64,000 nt of DNA from CAZHYV01 sp964537055 (GTDB lineage: Bacteria; Myxococcota_A; Polyangia; Palsa-1104; JAEUJZ01), in contig CAZHYV010000001.1 in the NCBI GenBank assembly GCA_964537055.1, forward strand, positions 248,001 to 312,000. The letters run 5' to 3'. The notes under the pieces were generated by a model that was not told the DNA's origin, ran no database searches, and was given only the letters and a program-made list of their open reading frames with translations. This document shows positions 33,788-42,540 of this stretch, one piece after another. Position 1 is the first letter of the stretch. Each line of letters starts with the position of its first letter. The position numbers were made by a program, and so were the translations under genes.

Positions 33788-35758
33788 GTGAGCCTAATAC
33801 CAGAAGAAAAAATTGCTGAAATTCGAGAGCGGGTCGATATCGTTTCGATCATCGGAGAGTTTGTTCCATTGCGACGTGCAGGAACGAGCTTTATAGGCCT
33901 GTGTCCGTTCCATACTGAGAAGACGCCAAGCTTTCACGTAAACCCAGTGAAGCAATTTTTTTACTGTTTTGGCTGCCAGAAATCTGGTGACGTAATCCGG
34001 TTTTTGATGGAAAAGGAAGGCCGAAGCTTTACGGATGCTATCGAAGATCTGGCCCGACGGGCTGGAGTAGAGATTGAAAAGGAGAAGGCACCCCGGAAGG
34101 CCTCTTTCGGTTTTTCGCGTAATCAAACGCTCGCTCCTAACGAAAGCGCTCACAGCAAAAACACTCGCAGTGAAAAAGAGACGTTTTTAAAAATCCATCA
34201 GTTTGCCTGTCTTTGGTTTCAAAAACAGCTAAGCCAGAATGAAGAGGCAAAGGAGTATCTTCGCATTCGCGGGCTTACCGAGCCTACTATTTCTCAGTTT
34301 CGACTGGGGTATGCCCCTAATGCATGGGATGAGTTTGTTCAGGTTGCTAAGAAAAAAGGGATCCCTCTTGAGCTTCTGCTAAAGAGCGGGCTTGTGGTGC
34401 AGAAAGAGCCGGGACGCGTATATGATCGATTTCGTCACAGGATTATGTTTCCTCTCTGCAACCTTTTTGGGGAAGTGATTGGTTTTGGAGGGCGCATTCT
34501 TCCCGAGCCAAAGGTGAATGCAGGAGCTTCTGGGACCGCGCCCCCTGAGATAACATCCTCTAGCGCCACACCCCCTAAGACAAAGATGCGTGGAGCCGCA
34601 TCCCAAGTGGCCAAATATATGAACTCACCAGAGACAGCACTTTATAAAAAAGGAGAACACCTTTACGGGCTCTCGGTCGCGAAGGAGGCCATTCAAAAGC
34701 AAAAACAGGCTGTCTTGGTTGAGGGAAATTTTGATGTGCTTTCCCTTTATGAAAAGGGGTTCAAAAATGTGGTGGCTCCTATGGGAACGGCACTCACAAA
34801 GACCCAGGTGCAACTGTTAAGACGAGTTTTGGGAGAAGAAGGGTCCATCATTCTTATGCTCGATGGGGACCGTGCAGGACAAGCCGCCACCTTGAAGGAT
34901 GTCTTTCTGTTTACCGAAGAAAATCTAAATGATGTTGCCCTTTTGACCGAGTCCCAGATGGAGGTAAAGGTTGTTGTTTTGCCTGAAGGGCAAGACCCTG
35001 ATACGTACATTGCTAGCAACCCGGCAGGTTTTGTACAAAAGCTAAACCAGGCCAAGCCAGCCCTAGATTATGTGCTCGATCAGGTGATTGCCCAAGCAAA
35101 GCATGAAGGAATTTCTGAGAAAGCCAAAGCCGTAACGCAGGTACTTCCGCTGTTAAAAGCCATTCGGAATCCAGCGGCTTTAGAAATGAGCATTATGAAG
35201 CTTGCAAGCAACCTTGCGATCGATCCAGGTCTAGTTGTCCGGCAGCTTCGTAGCAATTCTTATCGCTCTATCGAGAAAAACCGAATCGAAAAAAAAGAGC
35301 TTTCACCACGACCTCTTTCCCACAAACAAGCGTTGCTCCATTCGGTCGTGCGAAATTTGCTTTCTTTATGTGGCGACCATCCTTATGTTGTATCTCTGTT
35401 AAAAGATGAGACACTCGATCGGTTAGATCATCCTGCAGTAGCAGAGCTTCTAAAAGAAGCACGCTTTCGCGTAGAGCAAGGAGCTACCATACAGGCTACT
35501 GATTTTATTGAATTATCACCCAGAGAATTAAAAAATGAGGTTGCATCTGCAGTTTTTGCGGGCACATTTAATAAAATACCCCAGCCTCAAAGAGCGCTAG
35601 AGAGCATTTGTGAGACCATACTAAAACAACATCTAAAAAGGGAGATTCAAGAATTCAGAGAGAAGTTAGCGTTGGCCTCGGAAGAGGGAGACCAAGATAA
35701 GGTCATTGAACTTACAGCACGGTTGCAGGAGCTGATGAAAAAATACGCCAAAGATTAG
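33788..35758 (+). CDS. dnaG: DNA primase
   Basis: DnaG makes RNA primers for replication. The CHC2-type zinc-binding module (IGLCPFHTEKTPSFHVNP, YCFGCQKSGDV) lies at about 37-65. The toprim catalytic core follows with VLVEGNFDVLSLYEKGF, then MLDGDRAGQAA, and the C-terminal helicase-binding region is less conserved. A low-complexity insertion (about 240-275, Ala/Pro/Ser/Thr) precedes VAKYMNSPETALYKKG. It starts at GTG 33788 with GAGG upstream. It precedes rpoD in the conserved macromolecular-synthesis order; rpsU is not visible upstream. Confidence 0.96.
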   Translation: MSLIPEEKIAEIRERVDIVSIIGEFVPLRRAGTSFIGLCPFHTEKTPSFHVNPVKQFFYCFGCQKSGDVIRFLMEKEGRSFTDAIEDLARRAGVEIEKEKAPRKASFGFSRNQTLAPNESAHSKNTRSEKETFLKIHQFACLWFQKQLSQNEEAKEYLRIRGLTEPTISQFRLGYAPNAWDEFVQVAKKKGIPLELLLKSGLVVQKEPGRVYDRFRHRIMFPLCNLFGEVIGFGGRILPEPKVNAGASGTAPPEITSSSATPPKTKMRGAASQVAKYMNSPETALYKKGEHLYGLSVAKEAIQKQKQAVLVEGNFDVLSLYEKGFKNVVAPMGTALTKTQVQLLRRVLGEEGSIILMLDGDRAGQAATLKDVFLFTEENLNDVALLTESQMEVKVVVLPEGQDPDTYIASNPAGFVQKLNQAKPALDYVLDQVIAQAKHEGISEKAKAVTQVLPLLKAIRNPAALEMSIMKLASNLAIDPGLVVRQLRSNSYRSIEKNRIEKKELSPRPLSHKQALLHSVVRNLLSLCGDHPYVVSLLKDETLDRLDHPAVAELLKEARFRVEQGATIQATDFIELSPRELKNEVASAVFAGTFNKIPQPQRALESICETILKQHLKREIQEFREKLALASEEGDQDKVIELTARLQELMKKYAKD

Positions 35759-35779
35759 AAGCAGATAGAGAAAAAACTT

Positions 35780-35832
35780 TTTACACTGGCAAGAGAAATT
35801 GTGGTAAGGTACACACAGTAGCTACTGTGTGT
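35780..35832 (+). promoter_or_regulatory. rpoD promoter region with a perfect 22-bp palindrome
   Basis: TTTACA (35780-35785) is followed by an extended -10, TG-G-TAAGGT, ending at 35810. The spacing is 19. A perfect palindrome occupies 35811-35832: ACACACAGTAG followed by its exact reverse complement. It would cover the transcription start, a classical operator position. As RNA it could form a hairpin only by sacrificing central pairs, and no T run follows, so a terminator is unlikely. Confidence 0.6.
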
Positions 35833-35924
35833 GAATTATAGGATATGTTTGGTAGGTAGAATTGGTTGATAAGGTTCTTTCTAAAGGTCGCTCAAAGCAG
35901 CTTTTATGAAGAAGGAGATTGGAT

Positions 35925-37697
35925 ATGAGTCGAGAGCAAGCGGACAATCGAAAACAACAGTTAATTACGATGGGGAAAAACAAGGGTTATGTCACCTACG
36001 ATGAGGTGAATGATCATTTGCCCCAAGAGATTGTTTCCTCGGATCAAATTGATGATTGGCTTTCCACTTTAGGGGATGAAGGGATTGAGGTCGTCGATGC
36101 TACCAACAGCATTCGGGTATCCTCTACACAAGGGGGAGCCAAATCTCAAGAGATGATGGAAGATTTAGACAAAGAAGGGGCGGAAGAAGAAGAATTTGAA
36201 GAGGGCCCCTCGAAAAGTAGCGACCCAGTACGTATGTACCTTCGGAAGATGGGGTCTGTTCCCCTTCTGACCCGAGAAGGGGAAGTTGAGATTGCAAAGC
36301 GTATCGAAGAAGGCGAGCGCCGTGTGCTGCAGGTTGTATTAAACTCTCCTGTGGCCGTTGAAGAGCTGCTCGACCTTGGGGATAAGCTAAAAAAGCAAAA
36401 GGTCCGAGTTCGTGACGTGGTCCGTGACTTAGACGATGAAGATGTAGATGTCGATGAAGAGTGGCATTCTGAACGGGTCATTAAGATTTTAGACAAAGTT
36501 CGGAAGCTTCAGCGCGAGAATGAAAAATTACTAGAAGAAGCCATTCATTCTAAGACTGTAGAGGGCAGACGAAAGAAGTGCCAAGAGAAACTAGAGAGCA
36601 ATAAGCAGGAAATGTTTGATCAGCTCTTTGAGCTTCGGATCAACAAGAAGCAAATTGTTCATATTGTCCAGAAACTCAAGACTTTGGTACTTCAAATTGA
36701 AATGGGTGCTGCCGAACTGGAAGCCTTTGAGCGACGCATTGGAATGTCTCAAGAAGATCTTTCGCAGTTGCTTAAGGAGATGAAACATTCTCCGAACAAG
36801 GCAAAAGCCATTACCAAGAAATTGGGGGTGACGTCGGAAGAGTTTGAGACGACAGCGCAGGGGATGATCGAGTCTCGACGCAAGATTGAGGCGGTGGAAC
36901 GGGAATCTCATCTCTCGGTAGACGCACTTCGGGATACCTATCAAGAGATTCATGAAGGCGAGCGGATGGCAGAAAAGGCCAAAAGCGAGCTTGTTGAGGC
37001 AAACTTGCGTTTGGTGGTATCTATCGCGAAAAAGTATACCAACCGAGGTCTCCAGTTTTTGGATCTAATCCAAGAGGGAAACATTGGGCTCATGAAAGCG
37101 GTGGATAAATTTGAGTACAAACGTGGGTACAAGTTTTCGACCTACGCAACCTGGTGGATTCGGCAGGCGATTACCCGAGCCATTGCGGACCAAGCAAGAA
37201 CCATCCGAATCCCTGTTCATATGATCGAAACCATCAATAAGCTGATCCGGACCTCGAGGTATCTCGTACAAGAGTTAGGCCGCGAGCCGACACCTGAAGA
37301 AATCGCTTCGAAAATGGAGCTACCGCTTGATAAGGTGCGGAAGGTTCTTAAGATTGCCAAGGAGCCCATTTCCTTAGAAACTCCGATTGGAGAAGAGGAA
37401 GATAGTCATTTAGGAGATTTCATCGAGGACAAGAGTGCTGTTTCTCCAGCAGATGCAGTCATTTCGATGAATCTTGCTGACCAAACTCGTAGGGTTTTGG
37501 CCACACTCACTCCACGAGAAGAAAAGGTGTTGAGGATGCGCTTTGGAATTGGCGAAAAGTCTGACCATACGCTGGAAGAGGTAGGGCAAGACTTTGAGGT
37601 AACGCGTGAGCGAATTCGTCAGATTGAAGCAAAAGCTCTGCGAAAGCTTCGGCATCCTTCTCGCTCAAAGAAGCTGAAGAGCTTCGTCGATCACTAG
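35925..37697 (+). CDS. rpoD: RNA polymerase primary sigma factor (sigma-70)
   Basis: This is the housekeeping sigma factor. Region 1.1 occupies the first about 80 residues, with an acidic linker (EEEEFEEGP). Region 1.2 is DPVRMYLRKMGSVPLLTREGE, and a large non-conserved region follows (about 130-350). Region 2 is ANLRLVVSIAKKYTNRGLQF onward with the -10 recognition segment YATWWIRQAITRAI. Region 4 has the -35 helix-turn-helix LEEVGQDFEVTRERIRQIEAKALRKLR. I use ATG 35925 (AAGGAG, seven bases) over TTG 35919. Regions 2.4 and 4.2 look standard, consistent with the TTGACN/TAnAAT promoters seen here. Confidence 0.97.
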   Translation: MSREQADNRKQQLITMGKNKGYVTYDEVNDHLPQEIVSSDQIDDWLSTLGDEGIEVVDATNSIRVSSTQGGAKSQEMMEDLDKEGAEEEEFEEGPSKSSDPVRMYLRKMGSVPLLTREGEVEIAKRIEEGERRVLQVVLNSPVAVEELLDLGDKLKKQKVRVRDVVRDLDDEDVDVDEEWHSERVIKILDKVRKLQRENEKLLEEAIHSKTVEGRRKKCQEKLESNKQEMFDQLFELRINKKQIVHIVQKLKTLVLQIEMGAAELEAFERRIGMSQEDLSQLLKEMKHSPNKAKAITKKLGVTSEEFETTAQGMIESRRKIEAVERESHLSVDALRDTYQEIHEGERMAEKAKSELVEANLRLVVSIAKKYTNRGLQFLDLIQEGNIGLMKAVDKFEYKRGYKFSTYATWWIRQAITRAIADQARTIRIPVHMIETINKLIRTSRYLVQELGREPTPEEIASKMELPLDKVRKVLKIAKEPISLETPIGEEEDSHLGDFIEDKSAVSPADAVISMNLADQTRRVLATLTPREEKVLRMRFGIGEKSDHTLEEVGQDFEVTRERIRQIEAKALRKLRHPSRSKKLKSFVDH

Positions 37698-37701
37698 CAT
37701 T

Positions 37702-38136
37702 TTAGCCTTCGTCTTCACCGGCGTCAGAGAAGGAATGATCCATTCCCATGCCGCCTTCTCCCGTCATTTGAAGCCGGGATTTCTCTTCTTTTTCGCTGGT
37801 CTCTTTACAATCAATGCATAAGGTGGTGGTAGGCCGTGCTAACAATCTTCGGAAGGAGATTTTTTCCCCGCATTCTTCGCATTCATCGACCATTCCTTTG
37901 GCAAGCCGATCTAAGGATTCATCAATTTTGTTCAATAAGTATTTTTCCCGATCGCGAAGACGAAGCTCGGTGGAAAGCATTTGCTCTTCGATGGAGGCAT
38001 CAATCGAATCATTGCCAATCCTGCGAGCATCACTCTCCATGCTAAATTGTAACCCTTCTTTCGCATTTTTTAGAAGCCGATCTCGTTCTGATAAAAGCAC
38101 ATCTTTTAGTTGGTTCTGCTCAGCTTTTTTCAACAT
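37702..38136 (-). CDS. DksA/TraR-type zinc-finger transcription regulator
   Basis: DksA-type proteins bind the secondary channel of RNA polymerase and adjust stable-RNA and amino-acid promoters, often with ppGpp. The product (144 residues) has an N-terminal coiled coil (about 1-75) and a four-cysteine zinc finger (CEECGEKISFRRLLARPTTT, then LCIDC), followed by an acidic, Gly/Met-rich tail. The ATG at 38136 follows AAGGA by seven bases; the reading from 38199 has no site. It converges on rpoD with only four bases between stop codons. An orthologue relation to E. coli DksA is likely but not certain. Confidence 0.88.
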   Translation of the reverse strand: MLKKAEQNQLKDVLLSERDRLLKNAKEGLQFSMESDARRIGNDSIDASIEEQMLSTELRLRDREKYLLNKIDESLDRLAKGMVDECEECGEKISFRRLLARPTTTLCIDCKETSEKEEKSRLQMTGEGGMGMDHSFSDAGEDEG

Positions 38137-38212
38137 AATTTCATCCTTGAGTAACCCAGAGTAAACAACGTAAAGGTCTGGGCCTGACTTGTCAATCATT
38201 TCGGAAAAACGG

Positions 38213-39421
38213 CTAGCTAGCTTTCTGGGCAGCCCCCAAGAGGGGCATACGTTTGTGAAGAACTACCTCCTCGGTAATCATACATTCGGTGACCCCGTGC
38301 ATCGAGGGAATCTCATACATAATATCAAGCATCAATTCTTCCATAATGGCCCGTAAACCCCGTGCGCCTGATTGCCGTGAAGCAGCTTCTTTGGCCAGGG
38401 TGGAGACGGCCTCTTTGGTAAATTGAAGATTAATTCCTTCCATAGAAAACAACCGCTGGTATTGTTTGATCAGCGAGTTTTTTGGGCGCCATAACACTTC
38501 CGAGAGTGCTTCCTGATCAAGGGAATCACAAGTAACTAGAACCGGGAGGCGTCCTAGAAATTCAGGGATCATCCCGTACCTCATCAGATCTTCGGTGCGA
38601 GTCATTGAACGGAGGTAATTAGCGTCTTCTTTGATTGAGGAGGGAGCGCGTCCAAATCCCATCCCTCGGGTTTGCACGCGCTTATGAACGATGTCTTCAA
38701 TTCCTGTAAAAGCTCCGCTGCAAATGAAGAGAATATCTTTGGTATCAACCTGGATCAACTCTTGTTGCGGGGAGTTGCGTCCTCCTTCGGGAGAGACCAT
38801 CGCTTGCTTCCCTTCGAGCAGTTTTAATAAAGCTTGCTGAACCCCTTCTCCTCCGACATCGCGAACGGCCGAAGGATTGTTTCCTCTTCGTGCGATTTTA
38901 TCAATCTCATCGATAAAGATGATACCCTTTTGTGTTTTTTCGAGGTTGCCGCCTGCGTTTCGGAAGAGGGATTTAATTACACTTTCTACATCTTCCCCTA
39001 CATACCCAGCCTCTGTCAGTGTGGTCGCATCCGCAATGGCGAAAGGAACGTCTAATTTTTTTGCAAGGGTTTGGGCAAGGAGCGTTTTTCCACAACCAGT
39101 AGGCCCCATGAGAAGGATATTCCCTTTTTGAATTTCAACATCTGTCTTCCTCGAATGATTCGAGATCCGTTTGTAGTGGTTATACACAGCTACGGAGAGA
39201 GCTCGCTTTGCCTGCATTTGACCCACGCAGTAACGATCGAGCTCTTCGACAAGTTCTTTCGGTCGAGGATAGGGAAAAGCTTCGGAGGTCTGTTCATGGT
39301 CAAAGATTTGGCTGCATGCAGTGATACATTCGTCACAGATGAACACGCGTGGAGGCCCTGAGATTAACTTGCGAACCTCCTTACGCTCTTTACTACAAAA
39401 AGAACACCGCAATTCTTCCAT
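38213..39421 (-). CDS. clpX: ATP-dependent Clp protease ATP-binding subunit ClpX
   Basis: ClpX unfolds tagged proteins and feeds them to ClpP. It opens with the C4 zinc-binding domain (RCSFCSKERKEVRKL, ICDECITAC), followed by the AAA+ module: Walker A LMGPTGCGKTLLAQ, the pore loop ATTLTEAGYVGEDVE, Walker B IIFIDEIDKI, sensor/pore features VQQALLKLLEGKQA, and RGLRAIMEELMLDIMYE at the end. Length 402 is normal. clpP is not next to it, unlike the common clpP-clpX order. Confidence 0.96.
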   Translation of the reverse strand: MEELRCSFCSKERKEVRKLISGPPRVFICDECITACSQIFDHEQTSEAFPYPRPKELVEELDRYCVGQMQAKRALSVAVYNHYKRISNHSRKTDVEIQKGNILLMGPTGCGKTLLAQTLAKKLDVPFAIADATTLTEAGYVGEDVESVIKSLFRNAGGNLEKTQKGIIFIDEIDKIARRGNNPSAVRDVGGEGVQQALLKLLEGKQAMVSPEGGRNSPQQELIQVDTKDILFICSGAFTGIEDIVHKRVQTRGMGFGRAPSSIKEDANYLRSMTRTEDLMRYGMIPEFLGRLPVLVTCDSLDQEALSEVLWRPKNSLIKQYQRLFSMEGINLQFTKEAVSTLAKEAASRQSGARGLRAIMEELMLDIMYEIPSMHGVTECMITEEVVLHKRMPLLGAAQKAS

Positions 39422-39520
39422 GATTTGTACTCCTTGATTTCTACTTCCCTTGGTAGATTCTGTTATCTTTCCATGAAGTGCAATTCAAAAATGGAAAGAA
39501 GCAAAACATTTCTTTATGGT

Positions 39521-40210
39521 TCATGTCGTATTTTCGTCGGTGTCATTATCGGTGCTGTTTTTTGGAAGTGCCTGTAGCAGTTTTTGAATTGCTTCTTCCA
39601 AAAGGCCAGTGACTTGGGTAGGCAGTGAATCTTTCAGCGAAGCGATCACTTCAGATAAACGCCGCGCTAACTTTTCTGTCTCTCCGAGTTTCTTTTGATG
39701 TTCCTGTTCATTTTCTTCAGGAAAGAGAGTCTTTCGAAACAGGCGGGATATTTTAGGCAGAGGTGCTGTTTCTTCAAGAACCGCTTGACGAACTTCATGA
39801 ATGGTTTTTTCGTCAGTAAGGCCCTCTTCAAAAGCTTGTTCAGCTCGACGTAAGAAATCGATCGATTGGTAGCTTGGAATGTTTGACTCAAGCCCATCTC
39901 GGCGAAGAATATTTGGTGCTGAACGATGTAAGAACGCATACGAGCCTACAAGCTTATCAACAGTGGCTTGCCGCAAATGGAGTTCGCGCTTGTAGTAGTC
40001 TTCAAAGCTACTGTATCCCCAAGCCTGATATTGCTTTTGTTCTCTGCAGGAAGAAAGCGATTCTGCAAGTTCAATCCAGCTTGATTTGAAACGTCGGGTT
40101 CGGGCAATGATCTCAGCTCGTTCTGGATCCATCGCGTAGCGTTTTTCTGCAGCAGCAAGGACTGCATCCGTTTGGGTTTTGGTGGGGTCAGAGATCGCAG
40201 GTTCGCGCAT
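39521..40210 (-). CDS. Hypothetical protein, helical, function unknown
   Basis: The product is largely helical and charged, with a central block RFKSSWIELAESLSSCREQK and YQAWGYSSFEDYYKRELHLR, followed by TVDKLVGSYAFL, then a Leu-rich C-terminal coiled region (LARRLSEVIASLKDSL) and an Asp/Asn/Thr tail. There is no signal peptide. The middle recalls KfrA/ParB-like helical regions but I cannot name a family. None of the possible starts (TTG 40255, ATG 40219, ATG 40210) has a ribosome-binding site; I use 40210. Confidence 0.6.
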   Translation of the reverse strand: MREPAISDPTKTQTDAVLAAAEKRYAMDPERAEIIARTRRFKSSWIELAESLSSCREQKQYQAWGYSSFEDYYKRELHLRQATVDKLVGSYAFLHRSAPNILRRDGLESNIPSYQSIDFLRRAEQAFEEGLTDEKTIHEVRQAVLEETAPLPKISRLFRKTLFPEENEQEHQKKLGETEKLARRLSEVIASLKDSLPTQVTGLLEEAIQKLLQALPKNSTDNDTDENTT

Positions 40211-40355
40211 GGTGTGCATGGGTATAGCATAGATTTCACAAAACAGATTCGGCAAATTTGCCTAGGACACAGAATCCATACTATAAACCTAAGGAAACCC
40301 CTGGGAAAGATGAAACCAATGAAGAGGTAAAGACCTTTTTCGGGTTGCGGATTTT

Positions 40356-40772
40356 ATGAAAGTGAATAGGTTACCTTGCATGAAAGCTGACCAGCCACAG
40401 TCAGAAGTAAAAGTTGCTCTTAGGGAAATGTTTGAGTCCGGCCAGCGTTTGGTGAGCCATCGTATCGAGTTATTTCAACTAGAGCTAAAACTGAAAATGA
40501 AACAACAGGTGGCTTCTTTTAGCTTTCTTATGGGAGCCCTGTTGTTTTTGGGAGGTTTTTGGATTGTACTCATGATGGCAGCAGTAGATTTGCTACAGCA
40601 TAGGATTCCGAGGTGGGGAGCCCTTTTGGGCGTTTCTGCCTTGCATTTGCTGATTGCCCTTCTTTGTCTTATGATAGCAAAAGCGAAAGGCAAACCGGTA
40701 ACCTCTCAGCCTAAAGTAGAAGCTTTATCACCTATGGAGCAGCAACAGCGTAAGGAGCAGCAACATGGATGA
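40356..40772 (+). CDS. YqjE-like (phage holin superfamily) membrane protein
   Basis: An amphipathic N-terminal region (about 15-48, VKVALREMFESGQRLVSHRIELFQLELKLK) precedes two membrane helices (FSFLMGALLFLGGFWIVLMMAAV and WGALLGVSALHLLIALLCLMIA). This is the layout of the YqjE/Actinobacterial holin-X family often found beside ElaB/YqjD-like proteins. First of five closely spaced genes; it overlaps the next by eight bases. The start could also be ATG 40380. Confidence 0.7.
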   Translation: MKVNRLPCMKADQPQSEVKVALREMFESGQRLVSHRIELFQLELKLKMKQQVASFSFLMGALLFLGGFWIVLMMAAVDLLQHRIPRWGALLGVSALHLLIALLCLMIAKAKGKPVTSQPKVEALSPMEQQQRKEQQHG

Positions 40773-40986
40773 TACTTTGGCCAAGCGGGCACAGTTGCAA
40801 AAAATGATTCAAGAAGATGAAGAAAACTGGAAACAATCGCTTCATCGGTTGACGAAGGTGGTCAAAAAGAAGACCAGCTTGGGAACTTATGTAGCCAAAA
40901 GACCTGGTCGATTCTTTGCAGGTGCTGTTGTAGCAGGAATTGTTTTAGGGATTCTTTTTTATCGACGTTGGGGGAAAAAACGATGA
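40765..40986 (+). CDS. Small single-TM protein, YqjD/ElaB-like layout
   Basis: The 73-residue product has an N-terminal charged helix (KRAQLQKMIQEDEENWKQSL), a KRPGRFFAGAVVAGIVLGILFYRR anchor and a basic end. In ElaB/YqjD-type proteins, a C-terminal anchor of this kind tethers ribosome-binding or inner-membrane stress proteins; family membership here is inference from layout. It overlaps both neighbours by a few bases, so translation is coupled. Confidence 0.65.
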   Translation: MDDTLAKRAQLQKMIQEDEENWKQSLHRLTKVVKKKTSLGTYVAKRPGRFFAGAVVAGIVLGILFYRRWGKKR

Positions 40987-41273
40987 CTCGAAATAAATAT
41001 CAAGATCAGAATGACAATCAAAGAGAGACCCGAGACACCCAAGGGGGAAAAAATAATCAAAGGGGAGACGGCCCAAGGGAAAGAGATGACCAAGAAGGCA
41101 GCCCCGAGGATTTTGTTCCAGATGGAATGCATCAGATGAAGGAGCAAATCACCCATACACTTTCTTGGTTAGATGAACAAATTCGGACTGTGGCCAAGAA
41201 GCGTCCGGGAACAACCATTTTGGCTACTGTTGCCATTGGATTCGTTCTAGGAAGAATTTTTTCCCGTAGATAG
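40983..41273 (+). CDS. Small single-TM protein with disordered N-terminus
   Basis: The ATG at 40983 overlaps the previous stop as ATGA. The 96-residue product begins with a hydrophilic, Asn/Gln/Arg/Asp-rich stretch (about 1-45), then a helix (MHQMKEQITHTLSWLDEQIR) and the anchor KKRPGTTILATVAIGFVLGRI followed by FSRR. The anchor closely resembles that of the preceding gene, so the two may be duplicates that diverged in the cytosolic part. Confidence 0.65.
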   Translation: MTRNKYQDQNDNQRETRDTQGGKNNQRGDGPRERDDQEGSPEDFVPDGMHQMKEQITHTLSWLDEQIRTVAKKRPGTTILATVAIGFVLGRIFSRR

Positions 41274-41287
41274 ATGGAAGGAGAATC

Positions 41288-41731
41288 ATGAAGAATCGAG
41301 CAAGAACAAGAATAAGTGCAGGGGATAAGCAATCGGAAGTTCCTTTTGAGGATTCTATGAATGCTTCCCAGGGAAATGACTCTTCTTCGTTTGAGGGAGG
41401 AGAGGGCATCTATGAGCAAGGGAAAGAGCTATGGCAGGAAGCAGGCATTTTTGCTGAAGTCGCCTCTAATACCATACAAGATGTACGCTCTATGCTAAAA
41501 GAACGGCTTACGAAAAGCCCCTACAGGACATTAGGAATGGCTTTAGGGGTAGGTTACTTTCTTGCAGGAGGGCTTCCAGGAATGTGGAATTCTCTTCTCT
41601 GGTCAACGGTGGGTAGATTTGCGGCGAAAGCCGTTCTGAGGAAAGTGCTTGGTTCTTTGAGCGGGCGGATGGTGCAAGACGACCATTCTAGGCATAATTC
41701 CTTTGGGGATGATTCAGAAGAAACAGAATAA
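41288..41731 (+). CDS. Membrane-associated protein with a glycine-rich hydrophobic segment
   Basis: A disordered, Ser/Gly/Glu-rich start (about 1-45) is followed by a helix (NTIQDVRSMLKERLTKSPYR), a hydrophobic segment (TLGMALGVGYFLAGGLPGMW) and a further hydrophobic-basic helix (FAAKAVLRKVLGSLSG). GGAG precedes the ATG. The KSPYRTLGMALGVGYFLAGG motif recalls the DUF883-type anchor. It is the fourth gene of the small-membrane-protein run. Confidence 0.65.
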   Translation: MKNRARTRISAGDKQSEVPFEDSMNASQGNDSSSFEGGEGIYEQGKELWQEAGIFAEVASNTIQDVRSMLKERLTKSPYRTLGMALGVGYFLAGGLPGMWNSLLWSTVGRFAAKAVLRKVLGSLSGRMVQDDHSRHNSFGDDSEETE

Positions 41732-41767
41732 ATTCTTTTTGATAGGAACATTGTAGAGGAGGAGACG

Positions 41768-42085
41768 ATGAAGTGTTTATATGCATGGAAGAAGTTAAAA
41801 CAACTAAAACAAGAGCTTAAGGATTTTGAGGCGGATGATTTGCTAAATAAGGTAGGGCTTGAGGTACGGCACAGTACAGCTCACTATATCCCAGCTGCAT
41901 TGGGAATTTTCTTTTTGGGGGTTGCTGTAGGGGCAGGGGCTGCGCTTTTTTGCACCCCTAAATCAGGGCGTGATCTGCGAAAAGCTCTAAAAAGACGATT
42001 TCGGAACACGATGGACCATTATTCCTCGGAAGATCACGAGGATTACGAAGATGAGAACGAGGCCATGGAGCAATCTCCATCCTAA
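41768..42085 (+). CDS. YtxH-domain protein
   Basis: After an N-terminal charged helix, the segment YIPAALGIFFLGVAVGAGAAL leads to FCTPKSGRDLRKALKRRF, the hallmark order of YtxH (membrane helix, then a PKSG-D-R motif). An acidic tail (SSEDHEDYEDENEAMEQ) ends the protein. GAGGAG precedes the ATG. In Bacillus this family is part of the general stress response, but its biochemical role is unknown. Last of the five-gene run. Confidence 0.75.
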   Translation: MKCLYAWKKLKQLKQELKDFEADDLLNKVGLEVRHSTAHYIPAALGIFFLGVAVGAGAALFCTPKSGRDLRKALKRRFRNTMDHYSSEDHEDYEDENEAMEQSPS

Positions 42086-42214
42086 TCCTTAGGTGAACAG
42101 GTTGTAGAGAGAGGAGGGCGCTCTAGGAGGGGCGGACGCTCTGGAAAAAGTCTTGCGATGAAGCTTCCTACTTGACTATCGTAACAGCTCGGGTACATTA
42201 GGATGGCTTGTTAC

Positions 42215-42286
42215 GGCGGCATAGCCAAGTGGTAAGGCAGGAGTCTGCAAAACTCTCATTCCCCGGTTCGAATCCGGGTGCCGCCT
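42215..42286 (+). tRNA. tRNA-Cys (GCA)
   Basis: The 72-base cloverleaf has acceptor GGCGGCA paired with TGCCGCC, U73 discriminator (typical of tRNA-Cys), D-arm with AGCC..GGTAAGGC, anticodon loop CTGCAAA and T-arm GGTTCGAATCC. CCA is not encoded. It lies between the YtxH gene and ftsZ. Confidence 0.93.
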
Positions 42287-42540
42287 TCTTTCTCTCTCAA
42301 CGTTTCGAACCCGGTTTGATCCAATCCTTGTTCCTGCCTATAGACACCCATTCTATCGATGAAAGCTTTCTGCCAAGCGTTTGTTTTTTCCCTTAGAAAC
42401 TCTACTAAAAAAGAAAAGAAGGCCCAAAAAGAGTCTTTGTATGATTTCTTAATTCCCGAGAGAGCAGAAAGAAATATCATGAAAAAAATTGACCCAACGC
42501 CATAGCAGCAGAAAATGGAAGGCATTGGCGGAGGTTTTCC

